Of a stretch of DNA of 64,000 nt, positions 24,533-40,336 are shown in pieces (the stretch's first letter is position 1; each line of letters begins with the position of its first letter). Source of the stretch: Pseudomonas sp. QS1027. GTDB taxonomy: Bacteria; Pseudomonadota; Gammaproteobacteria; Pseudomonadales; Pseudomonadaceae. The notes beneath the pieces are model-generated. The model made no database searches and had not been told where the DNA came from. It saw nothing but the letters and a program-made list of their open reading frames with translations. A program made the translations under genes and the position numbers. The stretch is from positions 1 through 64,000 of the forward strand of contig NZ_PHSU01000003.1 of NCBI RefSeq assembly GCF_002814235.1, given 5' to 3'.

Positions 24533-25861
24533 ATGCGTCAGCCTGATATCGATCTGCCTTCCAGGCTGCTCGAAGCCCTTTCGCCCTGGCGCAATGCCCA
24601 GACCTGGCGGATCGGCTTCTCCGGCGGCCTGGACTCCACTGTGCTGCTGCACCTGCTCGCCAGCCTGGCGAAAACCCGGCCCCTGCCCAGGATTGCCGCC
24701 TTGCATGTCCATCACGGACTGCAGGCGGTGGCCGACGGCTGGCCGGCCCATTGCCAGGCGGTCTGTGATGAGCTGGGAGTGCCGTTGCAGGTGATCCGCG
24801 TCAGCGTCCAGCTGGGTGCCAGCCTTGAGCGTGCCGCCCGTGATGCGCGCTACCTGGCCTTTGCCGGGGTCACCCAATTGCACGATGTGCTGCTGACCGC
24901 CCAGCATCGCGAAGACCAGGCCGAAACCCTGCTCTTTCGCCTGCTGCGCGGTGCCGGGGTACGCGGCCTGGCGGCCATGCCGGCGCAGCGTGAGGTCGGC
25001 GGCGGCTATCTGGTGCGTCCGCTGCTGGATGTTTCCCGGGCCGAGCTCGAGCGTTATGCCCATCAGCACGGCCTGCGCTGGATTGAAGATCCGTCCAACA
25101 GCGACCAGCAGTTCTCGCGCAACTTCCTGCGCCACCGGGTCTTTCCCGGACTGACCGAGCGCTGGCCGCAAGCGGTGAGCAGCATGGTGCGCAGCGCCGC
25201 GCACCTGCGCGAGGCCCAGGAGTTGCTCGACGAATTGGCCGAAGTCGACCTCGACGATGCCCTGGCGCATTCCCGGCATGTCTGGCTGGGGATGCCGTCG
25301 CTGGCCCTCGACGCCCTGATCGACCTGTCCCCGGCCCGCCAGCGCAACGCCCTGCGGCATTGGCTGGCACCGCTGACCCGGCTGCCGGACAGCGACCATT
25401 GGGCCGGTTGGGACGATCTGCGCGATGCGGCCCATGACGCCCGGCCGAAATGGCGCCTGGCCGAGGGTGAGCTGCATCGTGCTGACGAACACCTGTGGTG
25501 GTTGAGCGGGTCGTGGTTGCGCCAGCCGCTGGCGGATATCGCCTGGAACTGCCCGAGTCGTCCGCTGGAGCTGCCGGACAATGGCGAGCTGCTGGTGGTC
25601 GGCGAGGCGCCGGCCGGTCCCTTGCAGGTCCGCTATCGTCAGGGCGGCGAGGTTTTGCATCTGCCGGACCGCGGACACCGCGATCTGAAGCGCCTGCTTA
25701 ACGAAAGTGGCGTGCCCTGGTTTATCCGCGGCCGATTGCCGCTGCTCTATCGAGGCGACGAATTGCTTGCCGTGGCGAACCTGCCGGGCCTCGACGGCGG
25801 GGCGTTGGGTGACTGGCATTTGCATTGGCAGCCACCTTCGAGCGATCAAGGTTTGAGCTGA
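24533..25861 (+). CDS. tilS: tRNA(Ile)-lysidine synthase TilS
   Basis: Converts C34 of the CAU-anticodon tRNA-Ile to lysidine so that it reads AUA codons. The PP-loop motif FSGGLDSTVLL is at about residues 29-39 counting from the ATG at 24533. A GTG at 24509 would add eight residues. HHGLQAVADGW, HREDQAETLLFRLLRGAGVRGL and the C-terminal domain (GEVLHLPDRGHRDLKRLL...VPWFIRGRLPLLY) are intact. Located between accA and pyrG, the normal Pseudomonas position. Confidence 0.93.
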   Translation: MRQPDIDLPSRLLEALSPWRNAQTWRIGFSGGLDSTVLLHLLASLAKTRPLPRIAALHVHHGLQAVADGWPAHCQAVCDELGVPLQVIRVSVQLGASLERAARDARYLAFAGVTQLHDVLLTAQHREDQAETLLFRLLRGAGVRGLAAMPAQREVGGGYLVRPLLDVSRAELERYAHQHGLRWIEDPSNSDQQFSRNFLRHRVFPGLTERWPQAVSSMVRSAAHLREAQELLDELAEVDLDDALAHSRHVWLGMPSLALDALIDLSPARQRNALRHWLAPLTRLPDSDHWAGWDDLRDAAHDARPKWRLAEGELHRADEHLWWLSGSWLRQPLADIAWNCPSRPLELPDNGELLVVGEAPAGPLQVRYRQGGEVLHLPDRGHRDLKRLLNESGVPWFIRGRLPLLYRGDELLAVANLPGLDGGALGDWHLHWQPPSSDQGLS

Positions 25862-28631
<2,770 letters not shown>

Positions 28632-28638
28632 TCCTTAA

Positions 28639-30078
<1,440 letters not shown>

Positions 30079-30249
30079 GCCGTAGATGGTAAAAAGACAC
30101 CAGATTGTGTCGGAAAAGTCGCTATAGCGAGTTTTTTAGCACTAATCTGATGCTTTGAGAGCACAAGCCTGGTTCTTCCAGGCTTCGTGCTATCAGTCGG
30201 TTCGAAATGGTTGGCATGGCTGTCTTTTCCACTGGATAACTGAAATTCG
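30079..30249 (+). other. eno-ftsB intergenic region with hairpin
   Basis: 171 bp without a gene. A long imperfect hairpin (gcacaagcctgg/ccaggcttcgtgc, about 30161-30190) lacks a T-tract, so it is more likely an mRNA structural element than a strong terminator. Confidence 0.4.
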
Positions 30250-30528
30250 ATGCGCAGTCCCAATTGGTTGTTCCTCATTCTGCTCTTACTGCTGGCTGGC
30301 CTGCAGTACCGCCTTTGGGTGGGCAATGGGAGCCTGGCGCAGGTGGCCGACCTGACACAGCAAATTGCCGACCAGCACACCGAAAACGAGCGTCTGCTGG
30401 AGCGTAATCGCGTGCTTGACGCGGAAGTTCTTGAACTGAAGAAAGGCATGGAGACCGTTGAAGAACGTGCTCGCCATGAACTGGGCATGGTCAAGGACGG
30501 TGAAACCCTTTATCAGCTGGCGCAATGA
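30250..30528 (+). CDS. ftsB: Cell division protein FtsB
   Basis: Small bitopic divisome protein that joins FtsL and FtsQ. The 92-residue sequence has one N-terminal membrane segment (NWLFLILLLLLAGLQYRLW), a coiled coil (about residues 28-70) and the conserved ARHELGMVKDGETLYQL tail. It overlaps ispD by 4 bp and lies in the conserved eno-ftsB-ispD arrangement. Confidence 0.96.
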   Translation: MRSPNWLFLILLLLLAGLQYRLWVGNGSLAQVADLTQQIADQHTENERLLERNRVLDAEVLELKKGMETVEERARHELGMVKDGETLYQLAQ

Positions 30529-31235
30529 CTGAATTCTCTCTCCCGGCCTTCTGGGCCGTGATTCCTGCCGCGGGCGTCGGTGCCCGTATGGCCGCGGACC
30601 GTCCCAAGCAGTACCTGTCCCTGGGCGGACGCACGATTCTCGAACACAGCCTCGGCTGTTTCCTCGATCATCCGGGCTTGAAGGGCCTGGTGATTGCCCT
30701 TGCCGCCCACGATCCCTACTGGCCAGGCCTGGCCTGTGCCACGGATTCGCGTATCCAGCGGGTCGACGGCGGCAGCGAGCGGGCCGATTCGGTACTCAAT
30801 GCCTTGTTGCACCTGCATACCCTGGGGGCGGCGGAGGACGATTGGGTGCTGGTCCACGATGCGGCGCGGCCCAATTTATCCCGTGGCGACCTCGACACCC
30901 TGCTCGCCGAGTTGGCGGATGATCCGGTGGGCGGCCTGCTGGCCGTGCCGGCGCGGGACACGTTGAAGCGCGTGGACAAGCAGGGGCGGGTGCTGGAAAC
31001 CGTCGACCGGGCCCTGATCTGGCAAGCCTATACGCCGCAGATGTTCCGCCTGGGCGCCTTGCACCGGGCCCTGGCCGACAGCCTGGTGGCCGATGCGACC
31101 ATCACCGATGAAGCCTCGGCGATGGAGTGGGCGGGGCAGGCGCCGCGCCTGATCGAAGGGCGTTCGGACAATATCAAGGTCACTCGCCCTGAAGACCTGG
31201 AGTGGCTGCGCCTGCGCTGGGCGAATCGTCGCTGA
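30525..31235 (+). CDS. ispD: 2-C-methyl-D-erythritol 4-phosphate cytidylyltransferase
   Basis: Third step of the MEP pathway, forming CDP-methylerythritol. The 236-residue sequence has the nucleotide-binding motif PAAGVGARMAADRPKQYL, VHDAARPNL and ITDEASAMEW. ispF, the partner two steps later, is 3 kb away after an inserted LysR-adhC-fghA segment rather than directly adjacent. Confidence 0.96.
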   Translation: MTEFSLPAFWAVIPAAGVGARMAADRPKQYLSLGGRTILEHSLGCFLDHPGLKGLVIALAAHDPYWPGLACATDSRIQRVDGGSERADSVLNALLHLHTLGAAEDDWVLVHDAARPNLSRGDLDTLLAELADDPVGGLLAVPARDTLKRVDKQGRVLETVDRALIWQAYTPQMFRLGALHRALADSLVADATITDEASAMEWAGQAPRLIEGRSDNIKVTRPEDLEWLRLRWANRR

Positions 31236-31244
31236 CATCCCCGG

Positions 31245-32141
31245 TCAAACGGCGTACTCAGGCCGTTTGGCCAACCCCTCCTTGAGATAATCCACCAGCT
31301 TGCGCACTTTGGGCGACAGGTGCCGTTGTTGCGGATACAGCGCCCACACCGCCGTATTCGGTGGCTGATGGGCTTCGAGCAACGAGATCAGCGTGCCGTT
31401 GTGCAAATGCTCCAGCACGTAATAGTCCGGCAACTGGCACAACCCGACCCCCTGCAACGCCGCATCCAGCACTGCCTGCCCACTGTTGCAGCGCCAATTG
31501 CCCTGTACCCGCTGGGAAAACTCCCGCCCGTCCTGCTCCAGTTGCCAGATATCCGAACTGCCGATCAAACAGTTATGCCGGCTCAATTCCGACAGGCTAT
31601 GGGGGCGACCATAACGTTCCAGGTAGGAGGGTGACGCGCACAGGTACATCCGCCGTGGCGCCAGTCGGGTCGCCACCAGTCGTGAATCCTGCAGGCGACC
31701 CAGCCGAATCGCCAGGTCCAGCCCTTCATGCACCAGGTCCAGGGTGCGGTTGCTCAACTCGATATCTACCCGCAACTGCGGATGCAGCCCCATGAAGCTG
31801 GTCACCAGCGGCACGATAAAACGTTCGCCATAGGCCACGGCGCAGGTCATGCGCAACATGCCCTTGGGCTCGCTGGTCAGGTCACCCACCGCGCGCAGGG
31901 CTTCCTCGCGGCCGTCCTGCAGGCGCTGGCAGTGTTGCAGGAAAGTCTGCCCGGCCTCGGTCAGGGTCACCCGCCGGGTGCTGCGATAAAGCAGGCGGGT
32001 TTGCAGGCGCTCCTCCAGCCGGGCGATCTGCCGGCTGATATGGGAAGACGACACCCCGAGGCGCTCCGCCGCCGCCGTGAACTGGCTGCATTCGGCCACC
32101 GCGACGAACTCGTCGATGCCCTCCCAGCGGTTGTCATTCAT
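31245..32141 (-). CDS. LysR-family transcriptional regulator
   Basis: The 298-residue protein starts at 32141 (MNDNRWEGIDEFVAVAECSQ); an upstream extension of the same frame is AT-rich non-coding-like sequence. The winged helix-turn-helix (FTAAAERLGVSSSHISRQIARLEERLQTRLLYRSTR) occupies about residues 17-52 and the periplasmic-binding-like effector domain the rest. It is divergent from adhC-fghA with a 107-bp spacer, the classical layout for a LysR protein controlling its neighbour, so it may respond to formaldehyde or S-hydroxymethylglutathione. That role is inference. It ends 9 bp from the convergent ispD stop. Confidence 0.9.
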   Translation of the reverse strand: MNDNRWEGIDEFVAVAECSQFTAAAERLGVSSSHISRQIARLEERLQTRLLYRSTRRVTLTEAGQTFLQHCQRLQDGREEALRAVGDLTSEPKGMLRMTCAVAYGERFIVPLVTSFMGLHPQLRVDIELSNRTLDLVHEGLDLAIRLGRLQDSRLVATRLAPRRMYLCASPSYLERYGRPHSLSELSRHNCLIGSSDIWQLEQDGREFSQRVQGNWRCNSGQAVLDAALQGVGLCQLPDYYVLEHLHNGTLISLLEAHQPPNTAVWALYPQQRHLSPKVRKLVDYLKEGLAKRPEYAV

Positions 32142-33361
<1,220 letters not shown>

Positions 33362-33369
33362 GGTCGGTC

Positions 33370-34215
33370 ATGAGCCTGGAAAACCTGTCCTGCCAGAAAA
33401 GCTTCGGCGGCTGGCACAAACGCTACAAGCATCACTCCGAAGTCCTCGGCTGCGACATGGTGTTCGCCGTCTATCTGCCGCCGCAGGCCGAGCAGGGCGG
33501 CAAGCTGCCGGTGCTGTACTGGCTGTCCGGCCTGACCTGCACCGACGAGAACTTCATGCACAAGGCCGGTGCCCAGCGCCTGGCCGCCGAGCTGGGGTTG
33601 ATCATCGTCGCGCCGGACACCAGCCCGCGTGGCGCCGACGTGCCCGGCGACCCGGACAAGGCCTGGGACTTCGGCCTGGGTGCCGGCTTCTATCTCAACG
33701 CGACCCAGCAACCCTGGGCCCAGCACTACCGGATGCACGACTACGTGGTGCATGAGCTGCCGGCGCTGGTCGAGGCGCATTTCCCGGCCTCGGACAAGCG
33801 CGGCATCAGCGGTCATTCCATGGGCGGGCATGGCGCGCTGGTCTGCGCCTTGCGCAATCCCGGGCGTTATCAGTCGCTGTCGGCCTTCGCGCCGATCAGC
33901 AACCCGATGGATTGTCCCTGGGGGCAGAAGGCCTTTTCCCGTTATCTGGGGGAAGAACGCTCGCGCTGGCGTGAGTGGGATGCCTGCGTGCTGATCGCCG
34001 AGGCCACTGAAAAGCTGCCGATCCTGGTGGACCAGGGCGATCGCGACGATTTCCTGGCCAACCAGCTCAAGCCCGAAGCGCTGCAACAGGCGGCGAAGCT
34101 GGCGCAACATCCGTTGACGTTGCGGCTGCAACCGGGCTACGACCACAGCTATTTTTTCATCGCCAGTTTCATCGACGACCACCTGCGTCATCACAGCGCA
34201 GCTCTTAGCGGTTAA
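33370..34215 (+). CDS. fghA: S-formylglutathione hydrolase
   Basis: Hydrolyses S-formylglutathione to formate and glutathione. The 281-residue esterase-D type alpha/beta hydrolase has the nucleophile Ser150 in [10 protein letters not shown], the oxyanion region [12 protein letters not shown] and the His of the triad in [16 protein letters not shown]. It is translationally close to adhC and ends at a terminator that runs into ispF. Confidence 0.96.
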   Translation: MSLENLSCQKSFGGWHKRYKHHSEVLGCDMVFAVYLPPQAEQGGKLPVLYWLSGLTCTDENFMHKAGAQRLAAELGLIIVAPDTSPRGADVPGDPDKAWDFGLGAGFYLNATQQPWAQHYRMHDYVVHELPALVEAHFPASDKRGISGHSMGGHGALVCALRNPGRYQSLSAFAPISNPMDCPWGQKAFSRYLGEERSRWREWDACVLIAEATEKLPILVDQGDRDDFLANQLKPEALQQAAKLAQHPLTLRLQPGYDHSYFFIASFIDDHLRHHSAALSG

Positions 34216-34231
34216 TCTCCCGCAAAATAGG

Positions 34232-34237
34232 TAGAAT
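34232..34237 (+). promoter_or_regulatory. Candidate ispF promoter -10 (TAGAAT)
   Basis: TAGAAT matches the sigma-70 -10 consensus at five of six positions and lies 31 bp before the ispF start. No good -35 is seen at the right distance. A transcript from it would begin near 34244, inside the 5' arm of the following terminator stem. Confidence 0.4.
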
Positions 34238-34238
34238 C

Positions 34239-34268
34239 ACGCCCTGACTTACATCGGGGCGTTTTTTT
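34239..34268 (+). terminator. Terminator after fghA, abutting the ispF start codon
   Basis: An 8-bp stem (cgccctga/tcggggcg, one G-T pair) with a 6-nt loop is followed by seven T residues that end directly before the ispF ATG. The 3' arm GGGGCG also supplies the only plausible Shine-Dalgarno sequence for ispF. Confidence 0.8.
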
Positions 34269-34742
34269 ATGCGTATTGGCCACGGCTATGATGTGCACCG
34301 TTTCGCCGAAGGCGACTTCATCACCCTGGGCGGTGTGCGGATTGCGCACCACCACGGGTTGCTCGCCCATTCCGACGGCGACGTGCTGCTGCATGCCTTG
34401 AGTGACGCGCTGCTGGGAGCGGCGGCCCTGGGCGATATCGGCAAGTATTTCCCGGACACCGACCCCACCTACAAAGGCGCTGACAGCCGGGTGCTGCTGC
34501 GTCACGTGGTGTCGTTGATCAAGGCCAAGGGCTGGAAAGTCGGCAACGTCGATAACACCATCGTTGCCCAGGCGCCGAAAATGGCGCCGCATATCGAATC
34601 GATGCGCGCGCTGATTGCCGCGGATCTTGAAGTTGAGTTGGATCAAGTGAATGTCAAAGCCACCACCACCGAAAAGCTCGGTTTCACCGGCCGTGAAGAA
34701 GGCATTGCTGTGCACAGCGTCGCCTTGTTGCTACGCGCATGA
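34269..34742 (+). CDS. ispF: 2-C-methyl-D-erythritol 2,4-cyclodiphosphate synthase
   Basis: Fifth step of the MEP pathway. The 157-residue trimeric enzyme has the zinc ligands Asp8 and His10 ([12 protein letters not shown]) and His42 ([16 protein letters not shown]), and the C-terminal [16 protein letters not shown] motif. It overlaps truD by 4 bp (ATGA). Confidence 0.97.
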   Translation: MRIGHGYDVHRFAEGDFITLGGVRIAHHHGLLAHSDGDVLLHALSDALLGAAALGDIGKYFPDTDPTYKGADSRVLLRHVVSLIKAKGWKVGNVDNTIVAQAPKMAPHIESMRALIAADLEVELDQVNVKATTTEKLGFTGREEGIAVHSVALLLRA

Positions 34743-35784
34743 CTGAACTGGAACTGCTGGGCCCGCGTGCCTACGGCGATGTCCTCGGGAGTGCGGTGCT
34801 CAAGGCCACGGCCGAAGACTTCCAGGTCGATGAAGTCCTCGATATTCCTCTGAGCGGCGAGGGCGAGCACCTGTGGCTGTGGGTGGAGAAGCGCGGCCTG
34901 AATACCGAAGAGGCGGCCCGGCGCATTGCCAAGGCCGCCGGCGTGCCGTTGCGCACGGTCAGTTATGCCGGTCTCAAGGACCGCCAGGCCCTGACACGCC
35001 AGTGGTTCAGCGTGCAATTGCCGGGCAAGGCCGATCCGGACCTGTCGGCGGCGCAGAACGACAGCCTGCTGATCCTCAAGAGCGCGCGGCACAAGCGCAA
35101 GCTGCAACGTGGCGCCCATGCCGCCAACGGCTTCACCCTGCGCCTGACCCAATTGAATGCGGACAAGGACGGCTTGCAACAACGCCTCGAGCAGATCGCC
35201 GCGCAAGGTATTCCGAATTATTTCGGTGCCCAGCGTTTCGGCCATCTCGGCGGCAACCTCGGCGAGGCCCGTTCCTATGCTGCACGCCAGGCCTTGCCCG
35301 AGCAGCGCAATGTGCGCTCGCGGCTGCTGTCCACGGCCCGCAGCTATTTATTCAACCAGGTGCTGGCGGCGCGTGTCGCCGACGGCAGCTGGAACAAGGC
35401 CCAGGTCGGCGACTTGCTGGCGTTTACCGACAGCCGCAGTTTCTTCCCGGCCGGCGAGGCCGAGTGCAGCGACCCGCGCCTGGCCATTCTCGATTTGCAT
35501 CCTACCGGTCCGCAGTGGGGCGAAGGTCCGTCACCGGCGGCGGGGGCGACTTTTGCCCTGGAACAGGCGGTTGCCGAACGCGAAGCCGAACTCTGCCAAT
35601 GGCTGGTCAAGGCGAACATGGAACACGAACGTCGCATCCTGCGGCTGCCCATTGGCCGGCTGTCGTGGCATTATCCCGAGTCTGACATTCTGCAACTGGA
35701 ATTCATCCTGCCGGCCGGATGCTTCGCCACCGCTTTGGTGCGCGAACTCGTCGATCTGGTGCCGGTAGGACAGACGGACAGCTC

Positions 35785-35797
<13 letters not shown>
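34739..35797 (+). CDS. truD: tRNA pseudouridine(13) synthase TruD
   Basis: Forms pseudouridine 13 in tRNA-Glu. The 352-residue protein has the catalytic Asp81 in [17 protein letters not shown] and the family motif [18 protein letters not shown]. It overlaps ispF upstream and surE by 13 bp downstream, part of the conserved ispF-truD-surE-pcm-nlpD-rpoS string. Confidence 0.96.
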
Positions 35798-37211
<1,414 letters not shown>

Positions 37212-37408
37212 ACATTTGTTGAACGGCAATGAATTCTGTTTAAGGTCGTAGGTCTTAGAGCGGGACCAGGTACGGCACGCATGTTTAAAATGTGTCGAGT
37301 TTGCGACTTGGCTTTGTTGTCAGTGAAATTCCAACAGCCAGTTATACTTACGTCACATTACCGCCTGTACAGGCACTCTTATTTAAGCCACCACAAAGGG
37401 AGCGGCGG

Positions 37409-38287
37409 GTGAGTCTCACAGTCATTCGGCAGCGTATGGGTAAAGCAAGCGTTCAGCGCCTGATGATCGGCCTTGCCCTCAGTGCTTTACTGGCTGGTTG
37501 CTCCAGTGCTCCAAAAAACGGCGTGCGCGTCGTTGATCGTAACGGCAATGCTACAACGACAGCCGCCAGCGCGACGCCACAGAAACCGATGACCACCACC
37601 GGCCAGCATGTGGTCGCCCGTGGCGACACCCTGTTTTCGATCGCCTTTCGCTATGGTTGGGACTGGAAAGCCCTGGCCGCGCGCAACAATATTCCCGAGC
37701 CTTACACCATCCACGTGGGTCAGGCGATTCGCTTCGACAGCCGTTCAAATTCAACACCGGCTGCTGTGGCCTCGACGTCGTCGACGGCCTCGCCTTCGGG
37801 CAAATTCACCATCACCCGGCGCCCGGCCAATTCGCCGTCTGGCCCGGCAGGCAGCTCGCAACCCGCGGCCCAGACACCTGTGGCGGCGGCGCCGATGCCG
37901 CCGGCGGGTCCCGCACCGAAGGGTTGGGCCTGGCCTTCAAACGGTATTTTGATTGGAAAATTCTCTTCAAACGGTAGTTTGAATAAAGGTATTGATATCG
38001 CCGGGGATTTGGGACAGCCTGTTTTAGCTGCGTCTGATGGGTCAGTGGTTTACGCCGGGAGTGGGTTGCGGGGCTACGGCGAGCTGGTCATCATCAAACA
38101 CAGTGATACCTATGTCAGTGCTTACGGTCACAACCGTAGGCTGTTGGTTCGGGAGGGTCAGCAGGTCAAGGTCGGACAGACAATTGCCGAAATGGGATCA
38201 ACTGGTACGGACCGGGTGAAACTGCATTTTGAGATTCGCCGCCAGGGGAAACCCGTAGACCCACTGCAATTCCTGCCACGTCGTTGA
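37409..38287 (+). CDS. nlpD: NlpD: LysM and LytM-type lipoprotein, amidase activator
   Basis: Outer-membrane lipoprotein that activates the division amidase AmiC in other species. GTG start at 37409 behind GGGAGCGG gives 292 residues. The lipobox LLAGC is near residue 30, a LysM domain (GQHVVARGDTLFSIAFRYGWDW) is at about 70-115, a Ser/Pro/Ala-rich linker follows and a peptidase M23 domain ends the protein. That domain is degenerate: the HxxxD motif reads NKGID and HxH reads KLH, so it should be non-catalytic, as expected for NlpD. The rpoS promoter lies within this gene. Confidence 0.95.
   Translation: MSLTVIRQRMGKASVQRLMIGLALSALLAGCSSAPKNGVRVVDRNGNATTTAASATPQKPMTTTGQHVVARGDTLFSIAFRYGWDWKALAARNNIPEPYTIHVGQAIRFDSRSNSTPAAVASTSSTASPSGKFTITRRPANSPSGPAGSSQPAAQTPVAAAPMPPAGPAPKGWAWPSNGILIGKFSSNGSLNKGIDIAGDLGQPVLAASDGSVVYAGSGLRGYGELVIIKHSDTYVSAYGHNRRLLVREGQQVKVGQTIAEMGSTGTDRVKLHFEIRRQGKPVDPLQFLPRR
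37966..37983 (+). promoter_or_regulatory. PsrA-type palindrome in the rpoS promoter region (inside nlpD)
   Basis: TTCAAAC-GGTA-GTTTGAA is a perfect 7-bp inverted repeat with a 4-bp spacer. Its core matches the published PsrA operator of Pseudomonas (C/GAAAC-N2-4-GTTTG/C), and PsrA is known to bind the rpoS promoter within nlpD. A half-degraded copy (ttcaaacggtattttga) lies exactly 30 bp upstream at 37936-37952. The rpoS start is about 410 bp downstream, in agreement with the long rpoS leader known in pseudomonads. Confidence 0.7.
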
Positions 38288-38394
38288 TCCGTTTTCCAGC
38301 CTGTTCTCCTGACGTAGCGGGAACAGGTTCCAGCGTTGCCAAGGATAAAGGCGCCGCTTGAGCTTGAGGTCGAACTCACCAAAGGACTATAACA

Positions 38395-39399
38395 ATGGCT
38401 CTCAGTAAAGAAGCGCCGGGGTTTGACATCGATGATGAGGTGCTCCTTATGGACTCCGACATCGTCATGGATATGATGCCGGAGGACGACAGTTCTCCAC
38501 CCCCAGTTCGTGCCAAGACCAAGAATGCTGCTTCGCTCAAGCAGCACAAGTACATTGACTACACGCGGGCGCTGGATGCGACCCAGTTGTATCTCAATGA
38601 AATCGGTTTTTCCCCCTTGTTGTCCCCGGAAGAAGAAGTTCATTTTGCGCGCCTGTCGCAAAGTGGCGATCCCGCGGGCCGCAAGCGCATGATCGAAAGC
38701 AACCTGCGGCTGGTGGTGAAAATCGCCCGACGTTATGTCAACCGCGGTCTTTCCCTGCTGGACCTGATCGAAGAGGGCAACCTCGGCTTGATCCGGGCGG
38801 TGGAGAAGTTCGATCCGGAACGTGGCTTTCGCTTCTCGACCTATGCCACCTGGTGGATACGCCAGACGATTGAACGGGCGATCATGAATCAGACCCGGAC
38901 CATTCGCCTGCCGATTCACGTGGTCAAGGAATTGAACGTCTATCTGCGGGCGGCACGGGAGCTGACCCAGAAACTCGATCATGAGCCTTCCCCGGAAGAA
39001 ATCGCCAACCTGCTGGAGAAACCGGTGGGTGAGGTCAAGCGCATGCTCGGCCTGAATGAGCGGGTGTCTTCGGTGGACGTGTCCCTGGGGCCGGACTCCG
39101 ACAAGACGCTGCTCGATACCCTCACCGATGATCGGCCTACCGATCCCTGCGAACTGCTTCAGGACGACGACCTGTCCCAGAGCATCGACCAGTGGCTTTC
39201 GGAATTGACCGACAAGCAGCGTGAGGTGGTCGTACGGCGCTTCGGCCTGCGCGGGCATGAGAGCAGTACCCTGGAGGATGTCGGGCTGGAGATCGGCCTG
39301 ACCCGCGAGCGCGTTCGGCAGATCCAGGTCGAGGGGCTCAAGCGCCTGCGCGAGATCCTCGAGAAGAATGGCCTGTCCAGCGAGGCGCTGTTCCAGTAG
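38395..39399 (+). CDS. rpoS: Stationary-phase sigma factor RpoS
   Basis: Sigma-38 of RNA polymerase, master regulator of stationary phase and stress. The 334-residue protein has region 1.2/2 ([43 protein letters not shown]), region 2.4 ([20 protein letters not shown]), region 3 and the region 4 helix-turn-helix ([28 protein letters not shown]). It starts 107 bp after nlpD and is followed by a strong terminator. Confidence 0.98.
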   Translation: MALSKEAPGFDIDDEVLLMDSDIVMDMMPEDDSSPPPVRAKTKNAASLKQHKYIDYTRALDATQLYLNEIGFSPLLSPEEEVHFARLSQSGDPAGRKRMIESNLRLVVKIARRYVNRGLSLLDLIEEGNLGLIRAVEKFDPERGFRFSTYATWWIRQTIERAIMNQTRTIRLPIHVVKELNVYLRAARELTQKLDHEPSPEEIANLLEKPVGEVKRMLGLNERVSSVDVSLGPDSDKTLLDTLTDDRPTDPCELLQDDDLSQSIDQWLSELTDKQREVVVRRFGLRGHESSTLEDVGLEIGLTRERVRQIQVEGLKRLREILEKNGLSSEALFQ

Positions 39400-39420
39400 C
39401 ACGGTCCTGCACCTGCCCAT

Positions 39421-39453
39421 AAAAAATCCCCGACCTGGTCGGGGATTTTTTTT
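39421..39453 (+). terminator. Strong intrinsic terminator after rpoS
   Basis: The stem atccccgac/gtcggggat with a 3-nt loop is flanked by A6 and T8, so it could also act on the minus strand for the converging small SEC-C gene. Confidence 0.9.
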
Positions 39454-39506
39454 GCATTGAAATGGGTTCAATGCGTTCCTGCGGGGGCCACTACTGGGAG
39501 AAAGCC

Positions 39507-39713
39507 TCAGGCCCCGTGGCACTTCTTGAATTTCTTGCTGCTGCCGCACGGGCACGGATCGTTGCGACCCACATCCTTCAGCGCGTTGCGTACCGGCTCC
39601 TGGTGAGCGTGACCGCAGTTCGGGCCGTGGACATGACCATGGTCGTGATCGTGGTGCTCATGCTCGTGATCGTGATTGCAATCAGGGCCGTGGACATGGG
39701 GTTGCTGGGTCAT
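39507..39713 (-). CDS. Small His-rich protein with C-terminal SEC-C zinc motif
   Basis: A 68-residue protein. The N-terminal half is dominated by His, Asp and Cys and contains an imperfect internal repeat ([11 protein letters not shown] and [11 protein letters not shown], about residues 6-16 and 27-37). The C-terminus is a SEC-C motif, [16 protein letters not shown], which binds zinc in SecA and YchJ. Zinc or other transition-metal binding is a fair inference; the cellular role is unknown. It lies 7 bp downstream of a lipoprotein gene on the same strand and converges on rpoS. Confidence 0.85.
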   Translation of the reverse strand: MTQQPHVHGPDCNHDHEHEHHDHDHGHVHGPNCGHAHQEPVRNALKDVGRNDPCPCGSSKKFKKCHGA

Positions 39714-39720
39714 GCTGGTG

Positions 39721-40203
39721 TCACTCCGGAATAATTTCGGCGGGAATTATCTCGCCTTTACGCTCCAGGTGCACGTCATGGCTGAGGAATAGTCCGGTTT
39801 CCAGTTCGCCTTCCAGTCGGTAGGGGATCGGGTCATGGGGATGTTTCAGGCGTTTGGTCAGGTCGCGCAGGTGTTCCCAGAGGTTGGTCCTGACCGGAAC
39901 CACCAGGGACGCGTGGCTGTTGGCTTCGACGGTGAACCAGCCGTTGTCGGACTCGCCTTCGCTCAGCAGCCAGCCGTCGAGGTAGAGACGATAATGCAGG
40001 CTGCGCACGGTCAGGCTGTCGTCGCTGGGATTGTCGATGCGAAAGTGCAGGCGAAATTTCTGTTGTACCAGGCGCGCCTTGATCAGTTCGACCCGCACCA
40101 GGCGAACCTCGGGCTCGCGGGTACCGCCATCGAACCAGGACGCGCAGCCGGAAAGCGTCAGCAGCATGAGCAGGCCGAGCGTACCAAGTGTCCGTGAGTG
40201 CAT
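39721..40203 (-). CDS. WHy/LEA14-type lipoprotein
   Basis: Start [23 protein letters not shown] at 40203 gives 160 residues with a lipobox LSGC (Cys near residue 20); an upstream in-frame ATG at 40236 would displace the signal peptide. The mature part matches the water-stress/hypersensitive-response (WHy, LEA_2) fold: [37 protein letters not shown]. Such proteins are thought to help in desiccation tolerance. No Asp follows the lipid cysteine (CAS), so outer-membrane sorting is likely. Probably co-transcribed with the SEC-C gene. Confidence 0.85.
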   Translation of the reverse strand: MHSRTLGTLGLLMLLTLSGCASWFDGGTREPEVRLVRVELIKARLVQQKFRLHFRIDNPSDDSLTVRSLHYRLYLDGWLLSEGESDNGWFTVEANSHASLVVPVRTNLWEHLRDLTKRLKHPHDPIPYRLEGELETGLFLSHDVHLERKGEIIPAEIIPE

Positions 40204-40336
40204 GGGGTTCCTCCCGCCGAAGCCCCAGCATAGCAAGCCTGTGGCAGAAAAAGCTCATGGTTGTGGCGGTAAATCCGCTGGGTGATACTGCCGGGCATTC
40301 GCGCAACGGATCAGGTCGGCGCACAGGAGTGTGATC

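Noticed and set aside
39400..39506. Search for the small RNA gene rsmZ directly after rpoS
   Set aside because: The stretch holds only the rpoS terminator and a few bases; there is no series of GGA-loop hairpins. This does not exclude rsmZ elsewhere in the genome.
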